DNA of 64,000 bases from assembly GCA_039707465.1 (NCBI GenBank), contig CM077644.1, positions 95,089,375 to 95,153,374 on the forward strand, given 5' to 3'. Shown here piece by piece: positions 1 through 9,705 of the stretch. This DNA comes from Rhabdophis nuchalis (taxonomy: Eukaryota; Chordata; Lepidosauria; Squamata; Natricidae). Position numbers and translations under genes: made by a program. The notes beneath the pieces are model-generated. The model was not told the origin of the DNA. It ran no database searches and worked only from the letters and a program-made list of their open reading frames with translations. Within the stretch, counting starts at the first letter, position 1; every line of letters begins with the position of its first letter.

Positions 1-30
1 TTTCCATTGCATGTACCTGGCACAGGTGTG

Positions 31-176
31 ACATCTACACAATCTAAATATATCATTGGTGCCGTACTTGAAAGGAACGTTGTGTGAAAATTTGGAAGCG
101 ATTGGTGCAGTACTTTCGGAGATTAGCAGTTTTGAACAAACTCTTGTTACATTTTTATTTATATAGAATTTCATCA
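31..176 (+). repeat. Unclassified interspersed repeat, 3' half
   Basis: This segment closely matches 42,408-42,541: both contain ATCTACACAATCTA, then ATCATTGGTGCCGTA, then GTGCAGTACTTTC, and both end in a TTATATAGA-like terminus. The other copy has its 5' half at 41,154-41,220. I do not recognise the family. No coding capacity is visible. Confidence 0.6.
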
Positions 177-530
177 AGCATGTATTAGATAACATATATA
201 AGTATAAACATGATTTTGAATACATGAAATGAATACGAATAAAAGGGAACATTAGGACAGGGATGGTAGGCATGTTGGTGCGCTTATGCACGCCCCTTAC
301 AGACCTCTTAGGAATGGGGTGAGGTCGACATTAGGCAGTTTAGGGTTAACGTTTTGAGGGAAAGAAGCCACAGAGTTTTTTTCTTTTTGTTTAGAATTAC
401 AGTATAAAAGTCAAAAAGGTGCCGACTTTCAAAAAACCTAGAATTTATAAATAATACTGAGTTTAGTTAGTATTCTTGGAGCCATACATTTTCAACATAA
501 TTTTTTTTAAAAATATTTTCCTCCTCAAAC
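177..530. other. No gene seen, AT-rich
   Basis: Low-complexity AT-rich DNA with no coherent reading frame, repeat terminus or RNA motif that I can identify. Confidence 0.5.
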
Positions 531-676
531 TGTTGTGGCCTAGAGGCGGAGCTCTCGCCTCCCAACCAGGAGGTTGTGAGTTCAATCCTAGGTAGAGGCA
601 GATGTAGGGTCTCCTGCTTGGGCAGGGGATTGGACTAGATGACTTGCAAGATCCCTTCCAACTCTGTTAATCTGTA
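531..676 (+). repeat. tRNA-derived SINE with CR1-like tail
   Basis: The head carries a Pol III A-box-like TGGCCTAGAGGC (536-547) and a B-box-like GAGTTCAATCC (578-588). The 3' part (GGACTAGATGACTTGCAAG, then CCCTTCCAACTCTG) matches the reverse complement of the 3' ends of the CR1 copies in this window. The short tail is TTAATCTG. A second copy lies on the minus strand at 52,919-53,050. The layout fits a SINE that borrows the CR1 3' end for mobilisation; mobilisation is inference. Confidence 0.75.
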
Positions 677-879
677 AAGAACTATTGAAGAGCACTGCTG
701 TTTAATGTAGAAGAAATTGTAAGAAATTTGTAGGCAGGCTGGAAAGACCTGAAAGAATCAATCAAGAGATAGCAGCTATATAGGTTGGCAGTTAATTTCA
801 TACATTTAGTTGGGGGAGGACATTTCAAATCATTCAAAGAGGCTCAACCTTAATTAATTCACTATAAATGAAGGAGGAG

Positions 880-1254
880 GGCAACTCGGTAGTCTGCAAG
901 ACCGCCTCCTGCTACCAAATGCCTCCCACCGACCAGTCCGCTCCCACAGAGAGGGCCTCCTCAGGGTGCCGTCGGCCAGGCAATGCCGGCTGGCGACCCC
1001 TAGGGGGAGAGTCTTCTCTGTGGCAGCTCCTGCCCTCTGGAATGACCTGCCCCCTGACCTAGGGACAATCACGGACCTGCGCCAGTTCCATCAGGCCTTG
1101 AAGACCCATTTGCTTCGTGTGGCTGGCCTGGCATAGTTTTTAAATTGTTTTAGCTGTTTAATAGACTTTTAACTATATTTTATGTTTTATATCATCGCCT
1201 TTTATTAGTGCCTGTACACTGCCCTGAGTCCCGGAAGGGAGAAGGGCAGTATAA

Positions 1255-1255
<1 letters not shown>
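880..1255 (+). mobile_element. L2 LINE 3' end (5'-truncated)
   Basis: The sequence matches the C-terminal coding end and 3' UTR of the other L2 copies here (8,160-8,885; 56,395-57,032). It includes the GAGGGCCTCC block, the TTCTCTGTGGCAG block and the CTGCCCTCTGGAATGACCTG block. The tail reads CACTGCCCTGAGTCCCGG followed by an AAT microsatellite. Frameshifts and stops make it non-coding. Confidence 0.8.
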
Positions 1256-1349
<94 letters not shown>

Positions 1350-1569
1350 TAACAACAATAACAACAATAACAATAACAACAATAACAACAATAACAACAA
1401 TAACAACAATAACAATAATAACAACAATAACAATAACAATAACAATAACAACAATAACAACAATAACAACAACAACAATAACAACAATAACAACAATAAC
1501 AATCATAACAATAATAACAATAATTATTATTATCATTATTGTTGTTGTTGTTGTTGTTATTATTATTAG
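1256..1569. repeat. Compound (AAT)n/(AAC)n microsatellite
   Basis: About 29 AAT units are followed by mixed AAC and AAT triplets to about 1,530. Then comes a strand-switched ATT/GTT run (about 1,522-1,569). The left AAT/AAC run can pair with the right ATT/GTT run as a hairpin. It starts as the tail of the L2 at 880-1,255 and ends at the CR1 fragment. The long open frames across it are translated triplet repeat. Confidence 0.95.
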
Positions 1570-1570
1570 T

Positions 1571-1720
1571 TAGAACAATTAACCTCTGGAACAGCTTGCC
1601 TCCAGAAGTTGTGAATGCCCCAACCCTGGAAGTCTTTAAAAAGATGTTAGATAACCATTTGTCTGAAATGGTATAAGGGGGTTGGGCTAGAAGACCTACA
1701 AGGTCCCTTCCAACTCTGCT
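1571..1720 (+). mobile_element. CR1 LINE 3' end
   Basis: Reading + gives the terminal residues of the CR1 reverse transcriptase ORF (NLWNSLPPEVV, then NAPTLE). After it come the CR1 3' end TTGGGCTAGAAGACC, CCTTCCAACTCTG and an ATTGT microsatellite tail. It is severely 5'-truncated to about 150 bp. Confidence 0.85.
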
Positions 1721-1815
1721 ATTGTATTGTATTGTATTGTATTGTATTGTATTGTATTGTATTGTATTGTATTGTATTGTATTGTATTGTATTGTATTGT
1801 ATTGTATTGTATTGT
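1721..1815 (+). repeat. (ATTGT)19 CR1 tail microsatellite
   Basis: Nineteen uninterrupted ATTGT units directly follow the CR1 3' end. The CR1 copies at 5,169 and 32,857 have the complementary ACAAT tail, so this is a tail type shared by one CR1 subfamily. Confidence 0.97.
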
Positions 1816-2310
1816 AAGATTTGCTGTGCATAGAAATTCTAAGTTAGACCCAGAATATCTGCACCAGAATCCATAGCAGATGATTCACTGTCTCCCACAT
1901 ACAAAGTCATTCAACTTTTAAAGATATCGATACATTAGTAATGTCACTGGTGTGTGGCAACTTAAAAGCTGACTACCGCCCTCATTCAGGCACCCATTCA
2001 CAATAGCCCACTTGAGTTCATTTTAAGAAGAGCAGTTGGTAAGTGGTTCTTTCCCACTAGGTGGTGATGATAGTGGACAGAAAACAATTGCTGTCATTAA
2101 ATTATCCCACACTAAGATATTCAGGAAATAAACAATCAGGAGTATTTACAACTCTAGTTATTAAGGTAGAAGTAGATTAGAGCTTGGCTATAAGACAGCA
2201 GTAATTTCACCTTAGGGAAATACATACAAGGTTACTAACTTTGGACTGCATAAATGCAAAGAGGCACTAGATGGCAATGAAGAGGTAGAGAAAACTCTAA
2301 CTCTCTGCTG
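1816..2310. other. No gene seen
   Basis: Apparently single-copy sequence with no supported reading frame, repeat end or RNA motif. Confidence 0.45.
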
Positions 2311-2462
2311 TCATAATAATAATAATATAATAACTTTGCATTTATTAACCGCTCCCTCTCCCCACAGGGACCCGGGGCGGTGCACAGGAGAAACTAAAAA
2401 CAATATAAACAATCAATACAAAATATACAGTTTAAAACACCTTGTGGTTATCCAGTTTTTGT
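2311..2462 (-). mobile_element. L2 LINE 3' UTR fragment
   Basis: An AAT-rich stretch is followed by the reverse complement of the L2 3' end (AACCGCTCCCTCTCCCCAC, then GGCGGTGCACAGG). It lies in the same order as the minus-strand L2 tails at 19,500 and 43,853. Only the non-coding tail is present. Confidence 0.7.
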
Positions 2463-4124
2463 AGCCTTAGAACAAACATATTCTGAGTTAAAGAGCCATA
2501 AATGCTTTCTTTTTGAAAATTGTCAGATTTCATAACCAAGTATTCCTAGTGAAATGTGTCACTTTAAAATATAGTTGGCAAAGGGATATTGTTCAAACAG
2601 TTAATGCTGTCTGAACTAATCTTGTCTTTAAATTGGGACGTATTTCAGACCTTAATTACCGTGTTCTCCAAGACTGTGACAGATAATTTTCACCCTTTCT
2701 TCCTGATGGGCTTCTTGCCATAATAAAGCATGAGTTTTCTTTCAGAAATCATCTTAATGAATGCTAGAGTTAACTCAGCTGAGAGTGTCTTCCACAGTTC
2801 TATCACTTTTGACTCAAACGTCTTCTGTGCCACTGAAATAGTTCACTTTGGCCAAATACAGGCAAAATATAAAAAGACAATATTCACGGTGTGATGTAAA
2901 AATGAGCATACTCACAAATTCTGTGAACTGACAGAAAGCATTAAATAGCATACAAAATATGGATTCATTCCCACCAATATTTTTAACCTATCCACTATTT
3001 TCCTTCTCTCCTTTCCTCATTTCCCATTCAAATAAAGTTAAGAAAATATACAAGAACTGGGTGTCTAAAAGAGAACTACATCTGTCTCAAGCACTTGAAC
3101 ATGAGACATTGTTAGATTTACCTAATAATTTAGTTGTGAAACTGAGCTTACCTCCCCCTACAATATGAAAGGCAGACTAATCTAGTCTATTTACACTGAT
3201 TGTTTGGCATCAAACACTATTTTTTTCTAGGAAAAAAAATATCAGCAGGAAAAAGGTAGTGGGTTTGGGGCTTTTTTAGGAAAAAAGTGAGGTTGGATGT
3301 AATCAAAACAGAAAGGATTATCCCATCATTCCACTATCCAAATTCCAATCATTTCATGTAAAAGAAAATTAATGTCCTGACAAAACCTCTACTATAATTC
3401 AGCATATAGTGCATTTAATTTATAATTTTTTTTAAAAAACCCACCACTATCTGTATCTCTAGCTATTTTACTATTTTGTTACTCAGGGCTGTTTCCAGTT
3501 TTCAATTTATTTTAAACTAACTACAACTTAATCAAGGAAAGGGGGGGAAATCCATTCACCCCCTCCCCATCTACAATATTACTAATTTTATATAACTCCA
3601 TGCAGTCAAACTGAAAGAAAAAAAGCATATTTTGTTTTCGATTCAAACTTGTTTCAGACACAAAATGCAAGCAGTCTGCTGTGATAAATCAAGGAGTGGC
3701 GAGAAACAATTCTCCTTTTTTAATTAATCACTACATACAATAGAATTTAATGAACAAGATATCACCACTTCCCTTAACTATCAGTTACTTGGTGCTCAAA
3801 CGGCCCCCAAAGACCAAATATTTTCTCCTAATTGGTCCAATCAACAGGCATTTTTCACTTATTGGCCAAACACCAATTATTTCACATGACTGACTCTAAG
3901 GAAGGTAAGAGAAGAAAGCTGAAAAATCTAAGAGATGGTTAAATCTGAAGCACAAGGGAGAAAATGGGCGAAGGGTACTACTATCAGGGAATCAGTAGAA
4001 TTGCCCGGAAACACCGAGAAATAGATTTTAGGATATTTGAATTATAATTAGTATGCTACCTTAAATGCTAAGTACTAAGAGGTAAACTACATAAGAAATT
4101 GAGGCACATCTCTTATCTTACAAC

Positions 4125-4125
<1 letters not shown>
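2463..4125. other. No gene seen, AT-rich single-copy DNA
   Basis: About 1.7 kb of AT-rich DNA with short A and T runs. The 69-codon open frame at 2,959-3,168 has no recognisable domain and is probably chance. A CCAAT-motif cluster is listed separately. Confidence 0.45.
3831..3877. promoter_or_regulatory. Cluster of four CCAAT boxes
   Basis: ATTGG at 3,831 and 3,861 and CCAAT at 3,837 and 3,873 fall within 47 bp in alternating orientation. CCAAT is the NF-Y recognition pentamer and clustered sites are typical of some promoters, enhancers and LTRs. No TATA box or gene start is visible nearby, so function is speculative. Confidence 0.25.
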
Positions 4126-4156
<31 letters not shown>

Positions 4157-4284
4157 CTTCTTCTTCTTCTTCTTCTTCTTCTTCTTCTTCTTCTTCTTCT
4201 TCTTCTTCTTCTCTTTCTTCTTCTTCTCTTCTTCTTCTTCTTCTCCTTCTTCTTCTTCTCCTTCTTCTCCTCCTCCTCCTCCTT
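4126..4284 (+). repeat. (CTT)n / (CCT)n microsatellite
   Basis: About 160 bp of pyrimidine triplets: nearly pure TTC/CTT, then CTT mixed with CCT. Poly-Ser, poly-Leu, poly-Glu and poly-Arg frames across it are artefacts. The homopurine/homopyrimidine strand bias could allow triplex DNA. Confidence 0.97.
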
Positions 4285-5168
4285 TGTAATGTTAAGTATA
4301 AATTGACAGATCCCACTTTCTTCCTTTTTGCAACTCAAGCTATAGGATAACTTCTGATTGCATATTAGCCTCTTCCTTTTCAATAAGCAGAACAGAAACT
4401 GGAATCATATCATAGATTTATGGTTGAATGGAAAAGATCAGCAAGGTTTCTATTTCATAATTATTATCAAAAAGTTGCAGCAACAACAAAAATGCTTATG
4501 AGTCATCTGTCCAGGTGAATCTAGCCAATAATTGTAGTTGGTGCATAAATTCATGTAGACATCCTTTTTACACCTGTTTCTGGTCTAGCAAACAGTTCCT
4601 AAAAGACCTACGATAATAAGAGGTACTATCTGCTTGTGCAGGCATTGAATCAGAGAATAGTATCTTGTGAGTTACATTGCCAATGAATCTCTTTGTCCAT
4701 GATGAATAATGAGGTATTTCATAGACCATTTCTTTCACTATGCCAATGATAGTAGGTTGGCTACTGTTAGACATAACAACTCCTACTCTCTCATCTTTCA
4801 TTCTTCCTGGCCAACGTGGACATCCACAATGCCATTGTGGAAATAACAAAAAATGTCTAATTTGCATAATAAAAATCATGATACAAATTACATCATTATG
4901 ATTTTCAGCAGAGGTCTTAGATGGGCCCCTGTCACTCTCTTACCGTTTGATTGCCTATTTTTTATTTAAAAATGAATCTTGATCAGAAATTTCCAGGAAG
5001 TTTAATCCAATATTAGCCGGAATATGGTGTTTGATTCTGCACACTAGTTTAATTGAATTTACGATTTTCCCTAAGATATGTCCAGGATTGTGCATCCTTT
5101 TCTACTTTTTTTTGTTTCATGTTCATATTTATTTAGGAAAAATCAAATATTCTCCTAGCATCTACTTT
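4285..5168. other. No gene seen
   Basis: Single-copy AT-rich DNA. The open frame at 4,568-4,879 on the minus strand has no recognisable domain. Confidence 0.4.
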
Positions 5169-5488
5169 ACAATACAATACAATACCAGAGTTGGAAGGGA
5201 CCTTGTAGGTCTTCTAGTCCAACCCCCTGCGGGGCAGGAACCTTATACCATTTCAGACAAATGGCTATCTAACATCTTTTTAAAGACTTCCAGGGTTGGA
5301 GCATTCACAACTTCTGGAGGCAAGCTGTTCCAGAGGTTAATTGTTCTAACTGTCAGGAAATTTCTCCTTAGTTCTAAGTTGCTTCTCTCCTTGATTAGTT
5401 TCCACCCATTGCTTCTTATCCTGGCCCCAGGTGCCTTGGAGAATAGTTTGACTCCCTCTTCTTTGTGGCACCCGCAAAGAACTTTGTT
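5169..5488 (-). mobile_element. CR1 LINE 3' end
   Basis: An ACAAT tail (three units) is followed by the CR1 antisense 3' end (CCAGAGTTGGAAGGGACC, CTTCTAGTCCAACCCCC) and about 270 bp of the reverse-transcriptase C-terminal coding region read in reverse. It is nearly identical in order to 32,857-33,200. The match stops at about 5,488, so the copy is 5'-truncated. Confidence 0.9.
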
Positions 5489-5742
5489 CTAGGGGACAGT
5501 TTCCTGAGCAGATGTATTATAAATCCTGGATAAGAATCCTTATAAATTGCTTCAAATCTTTACAATCATTTAAAGATCGTGTCAGACCTATAGTGAGCTT
5601 TTATCCATTACAGTTAAGAAAATCAAAATTGATTTGTTCCTTGCTGAGGAAGGCTTTCTTGGTTCCATATTAGTTTTTTTGCCAATATTAAAAATTTGGA
5701 TATTGTCCTTAAAGTGAATAATAAACCCTTAAAGGAAATAAG

Positions 5743-5948
5743 AACCAGTTTGGTCTAGTAGTTAAGGCACCAAATAGAAAGGAGATGTTCATGAGTTCAA
5801 ATCTCACCTTAGTTATAAAAGCCAGCTGGGTGTCCTTGGCCCAATCATACTCACAGAACTATTGTTATGGGGAAAATAGGAGGAGAAAGATGTATTGGAT
5901 ATGTTCGCTGCCTTGCATTGTTTGTAAAAATAATAAAAGCAGGATGTT
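5743..5948 (+). repeat. Squamate tRNA SINE (Sauria/Squam-like)
   Basis: A tRNA-like head (GGTCTAGTAGTTAAGGCACC, B-box-like GAGTTCAAATC) is followed by CAGCTGGGTG, then GGGGAAAATAGGAGGAG, and a tail of GCCTTGCATTG and AATAATAAAAGCAGG. This is the organisation of the common squamate SINEs that share a Bov-B-like 3' end. The subfamily name is from memory and uncertain. Confidence 0.7.
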
Positions 5949-5952
5949 AATT

Positions 5953-6710
5953 CCAAGATGGCAGCGCGCTTAGGCGCTGCAGCTTTAAGCTCCTGGTGTC
6001 ACAGTAGAGTTAGGTAAAAACTAGTCTATACTCGCAGGGAGTTATTAAGTTATTATTAAAGATTGGATCTTCTAGTCGACTCGATATTACCAGCGACTTC
6101 CAGCAGTCTCATAATATACCGAGTGACATAGTAAGACTGCCAAGCTCTCCATGGATCGTTGTTTGGCCTAGGAGGCAGCGAAGAGAGCAGAAGCAGAAGC
6201 GGGGATGCAGAGCAGGTTTGCTAGTTCGATTACAGAAGCAGCCTCACAGACCAGCATTACCAAGCATTTCCTAACCAACTCTGGATCCTTTGTCCACAAA
6301 ACTGATGAACTAGAGGTATGGATGGCAGCGAATAAGCTCATTCATGACTGCTGTGTGATGATCATCACAGAGACCTGGCTTCATCCACTTGTACCGGATG
6401 CGTCTGTGGAGCTAACTAACCGCACCACACACCGCTTTGACAGAAACAACAACTCTGGTAAAAGCAAAGGTGGAGGACTGTGCATTTACACACATAATAA
6501 CTGGTATACTAACAGTAGAGTTGCTTACACACACTGTTCTGCAGACATGGAATTCTCAACTGTCATTTGTCGGCCATTTTATTTACGTAGTGAGATTTCT
6601 GTTATAGTTATCACTGCTGTCTATATTCCACCGGATGCAAATGTTAGCACAACGCTCAAACCAATTTCATTGTAATTTTAGTACAATGACAATAAAGATT
6701 ATTATTATAC
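5953..6710 (+). mobile_element. Internally deleted LINE (5' end joined to 3' tail)
   Basis: It begins with a LINE-like 5' UTR (AAGATGGCAGCGCGC), continues into an endonuclease-type ORF, then jumps directly into a 3' terminus (TTGTAATTTTAGTACAATG, ACAATAAAG) with an ATT tail. The central endonuclease, the whole reverse transcriptase and the C-terminus are missing. The clade appears to be L2/Rex-like, judged only from the endonuclease N-terminus. Confidence 0.65.
6205..6675 (+). pseudogene. Truncated LINE apurinic-like endonuclease ORF
   Basis: This 156-codon frame has motifs typical of the N-terminal half of a LINE AP-like endonuclease: IITETWL (residues about 53-59), GKSKGGGLCIY (about 84-94) and VYIPPDAN (about 142-149). 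The frame then runs into the element's 3' UTR and stops at 6,675. The catalytic GDFN motif, the terminal SDH motif and the reverse transcriptase are absent, so it cannot encode a working enzyme. The first ATG was taken as the start; the genuine start may lie upstream. The broken protein and intact-looking 3' tail suggest a copy moved in trans. Confidence 0.7.
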
Positions 6711-7389
6711 AATTAAATAAATAATAATTAATCATAATAAGAGCAAAAACTTAATAGATTACATGAAAACCCGCACTATTTTCTCTTGTGGAGTTTTCAA
6801 AAAATGCTCCTAACAGGTTTCGCCCTCGCATTTTAAAACTTACTCTTCAGCTAAGGAAAGAAATCCAAAGAGGTATTTCATTACATCTTTGGATAGTTCT
6901 GTTGTAATGACAGAGAAATTGCTTCAAATGTGTTTAGTTCACATCACTTTGTGCACTAGATTCTTTCAAGAAGCCCTGGCTTAACATGATAGAAATAATA
7001 GAAGGGAGAATATTAAAGACAAATGGGGATGTAAAATCCACCTGGAGGGAAAAAAAACCCCACCAATACTGTTTTAGCGATTACCCACCCATTTCTCTGA
7101 TTGAATCAGAATTGCACAAAGCACTTTTCCTCCCCATAATTCATTATCATTACCTTGTCCCTAAAGTCTTTATGGCTTTATTTAGTGCTCAACCAGACAT
7201 CCGATCAAAAATGAAACCCAAATGGAGAGGGGAAGGGAGAGACACTCCCGATCTAGCCCCACCGATGAGAACAACATATCAGGATCCATTATCTAACATC
7301 TGCCCTGTTTTGGGGGTGTGGGGGGGAGGGGGTTTCCCCCACCACCACCACCTTCAGCAAAGCTCAAGCAGGGCTCCATTGTTTTAGCT
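6711..7389. other. No gene seen; G-run hairpin near 7,312-7,352
   Basis: The 133-codon frame at 6,986-7,387 has no known domain and ends in a histidine run made by a CAC repeat. The stretch at 7,312-7,352 has runs of seven and five G, then TTT, then CCCCC and CAC triplets, so it could form a strong hairpin or a G-quadruplex. Otherwise nothing recognised. Confidence 0.4.
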
Positions 7390-7860
7390 GACTGTGCTTG
7401 ACAGCCGAGATGAGTGATTAAAGTGACAGTCAGTGTTTCAATAGAGAGAATAGCCTGCTTTAGCTCAGGCCTGTCTACTCCAGTAAATCTTTGCTTTTAT
7501 CAGCCTGGTGCAACTGGCTCATTTAGACCAGATCAGCGGCAGTCCATCTCTTTACAACCCCTTGTCAGTGACAGCCTTCAGGTGGCTGAGCATGCCAGGT
7601 TTCATCTGAATCAAACCCAAGTGCGAAAAGGGATTAACCTGTAGGATTGCGTTGGGCTCTTTTTTTTTTTTTTTAAGCCTCGTCTTTTCGACAGTGACAA
7701 GAAAAGCTCTAAACTCTATTATGCTGGGTAAACTTTTCTTTGTTTCCCGCCACCTGCATTTTGTTTGCATTCATTCTAACCAACTGACCGAGGTGTTAAG
7801 TCGGATAGCAAGCAAGTCTTTGGGCAAAAAAAAAATCACGGCCCAAACAAACTAGTCCAT
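7390..7860. other. Candidate conserved non-coding block
   Basis: A repeat-free, moderately GC-balanced, high-complexity segment among AT-rich neighbours. It carries motifs such as TGATTAAAGTGACAGTCAG and GGTGGCTGAGCATGCCAGG. All open frames are short and mutually inconsistent. The texture resembles a vertebrate non-coding regulatory element, but this cannot be shown without cross-species alignment. Confidence 0.3.
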
Positions 7861-8159
7861 TTATCCTTTAGACAAAGCGTAATTGAAAATATCCCCCACC
7901 CCACTTTCGATGTGGGGGAAAAATAAAACCTGTCCAGGAAATACATTTATAGTAAAATAAAAGACATTAAACAACAGTTCGTCTGCTATTCTATGATTAA
8001 GGAGCTTCCTATTTCTGAAGAAATGTAATGGAGATGTGGCTTATTGCTTTATGTTTTGAAATATTTAACATGCTTTGAAGAAGTGCTTTCCTCCAAGGTA
8101 ATTTGCAATTTAAAAAAAAAAAAAAAAGTAAAATGAAGGATTGGGATTTAGTACACAAA

Positions 8160-8657
8160 GTCCCGCAGAAAGGAAAAGCACTCGTGACATCCCGCCTTGA
8201 CTATTGCAACGCTCTTCACATGGGGCTCCCCTTGAGGTGCATCCGGAGGCTCCAGTTAGTCCAGAATGCGGCCACGCGGGGGATTTCAGGAACATCTCGA
8301 AGTTCCCATGTAACACCTCTCCTGCACGAGCTGCACTGGCTTCCGGTGGCCTTCCGGGTGCACTTCAAAGTGCTTGTCATCATCTTCAAATCGCTCCATG
8401 GCTCGGGGCCTAGTTACTTGCGGGACTGCCTCCTGCCACATACCTCCCTCCGACCGATTCGCTCCCACAGGGAGGGCCTCCTCAGGGTGCCGACCGCCAG
8501 TCAATGCCGGCTGGCGATGCCCAGGGGTAGGGCCTTCTCTGTGGCAGGGCCCACCCTCAGGAATGACCTGCCCCCCGAACTTCGCACCATCACGGACCTT
8601 CCCCTCTTCCGCCGCTCACTCAAGACATACTTCTTCCAGCAAGCTGGACTAGCTTAG
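8160..8657 (+). pseudogene. L2 ORF2 C-terminal fragment
   Basis: The reading frame shows the hallmark C-terminus of L2 reverse transcriptase: SRLDYCNAL, MGLPLR, LVQNAA, LLHELHWLPV, FKVLVIIFKSLHG, RGRAFSVAGP and NDLPPELR, ending in KTYFFQQAGLA before a stop. The catalytic RT core and the endonuclease are missing. The region is homologous to 44,060-44,700 and 56,395-56,800. It is a dead fragment and its open state over ~165 codons implies a fairly recent insertion. Confidence 0.9.
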
Positions 8658-8885
8658 AGTTCAGACCTAGGTACGATAGAGCTTCAGCTAAATTAGAAAA
8701 TGGTTGACAGGTTTTTAATGGGAATTTTAGCACAGGTTAGCAATTTAATTTCTTTTTAACTTACTGTATTTGTTGTTATCTATTTATTGTGGTCTTAATT
8801 TCTTGTGCACCGCCCAGAGTCCGTCTCGACGGAGATTGGTGCGGTTTACAAATCGAATAAAATTCAAATTCAAATTAATCTGTTA
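8160..8885 (+). mobile_element. L2 LINE 3' fragment with C-terminal RT coding
   Basis: A 5'-truncated L2 containing the last ~165 codons of ORF2, a 3' UTR with CACCGCCCAGAGTCCG, and a short AAATTC repeat tail. An A-run at 8,111-8,127 lies just upstream. Confidence 0.9.
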
Positions 8886-9084
8886 GGCAGCTGATTCTCT
8901 CAATATATGGCCCGATTCAGAATGGTTTATAGAAATATAGAAAACCACCAGAAATTGATCACTGCTTCATTGCATGACATGGATAACTAATCCGGGGAGA
9001 TGATATCCAGAGCGTTGACAAGAATTGAGTTTTTAAATTTACTTTTAAATAAACTGATAATTATTAATTTTAATAATTCAGCAC

Positions 9085-9335
9085 CATCCCTATTGATTTT
9101 CTGGAAGTCCCTCAAAACCTGGTTATGTCACCAGCCTGACGGCCCCAGGGATGGACAAGATGGTGACTCCATTGTTGTTGATATCTGCAGCCGTCTCTTA
9201 GGCTTTCATGGCAATATTTTTTAAAAATCCTAAATAATCATTGGTTTTTATATGTTAACTGTTTTATATTTTTATGGTATGGCACCCAGTGTCACTGTTT
9301 CATGAGATCGGCAGCCATATAAATTTGCTGAATGG
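9085..9335 (+). mobile_element. L2-like LINE 3' end, diverged
   Basis: The frame contains FWKSLKTWL, resembling the L2/CR1 C-terminus. A 3' UTR follows with GGCACCCAGTGTCAC, then GGCAGCCATATAAATTTG. It is diverged from the main L2 family here, and the exact family is uncertain. Confidence 0.5.
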
Positions 9336-9562
9336 ATGTTTTAAACCGGGGAGAAGACCTAGATTTTGAAATATTTCTTACTAATGGCACTTTCTCGTGT
9401 TATTTGGAGATAGCCTGAGATAAAATGATTCTGTGTATACACAATCAAGTTATCAATGGTTAAAATAATCGTTGTTTAACAAATTGACCCACTTGTTTGA
9501 TCTACATAGCATACTAACTCTATATGTTAAACACACTGGCTAGAGCAGAGTTTAGCCTAGCA

Positions 9563-9697
9563 CAGGGGTCTGCAAAGTTGGCTCTTTGAAGACCGGTGGA
9601 CTTCAACTCCCAGAATTCCCCAGCCAGCTATGCTGGCTGGGGAATTCTGGGAGTTGAAGTCCACCGGTCTTCAAAGAGCCAACTTTGCAGACCCCTG
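9563..9697. mobile_element. 135-bp hairpin hAT MITE
   Basis: A near-perfect palindrome with TIR CAGGGGTCTGCAAAGTTGGC and core GGACTTCAACTCCCAGAATT. It is flanked by the exact 8-bp duplication GCCTAGCA (9,555-9,562 and 9,698-9,705), as expected for hAT transposition. There is no coding capacity. Sister copies are at 12,101, 34,148 and 48,427. Confidence 0.95.
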
Positions 9698-9705
9698 GCC
9701 TAGCA

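Noticed and set aside
1173..1831. Long poly-Leu, poly-Ile and poly-Asn/Tyr open frames
   Set aside because: They are translations of AAT/AAC and ATTGT microsatellites, present in several frames at once.
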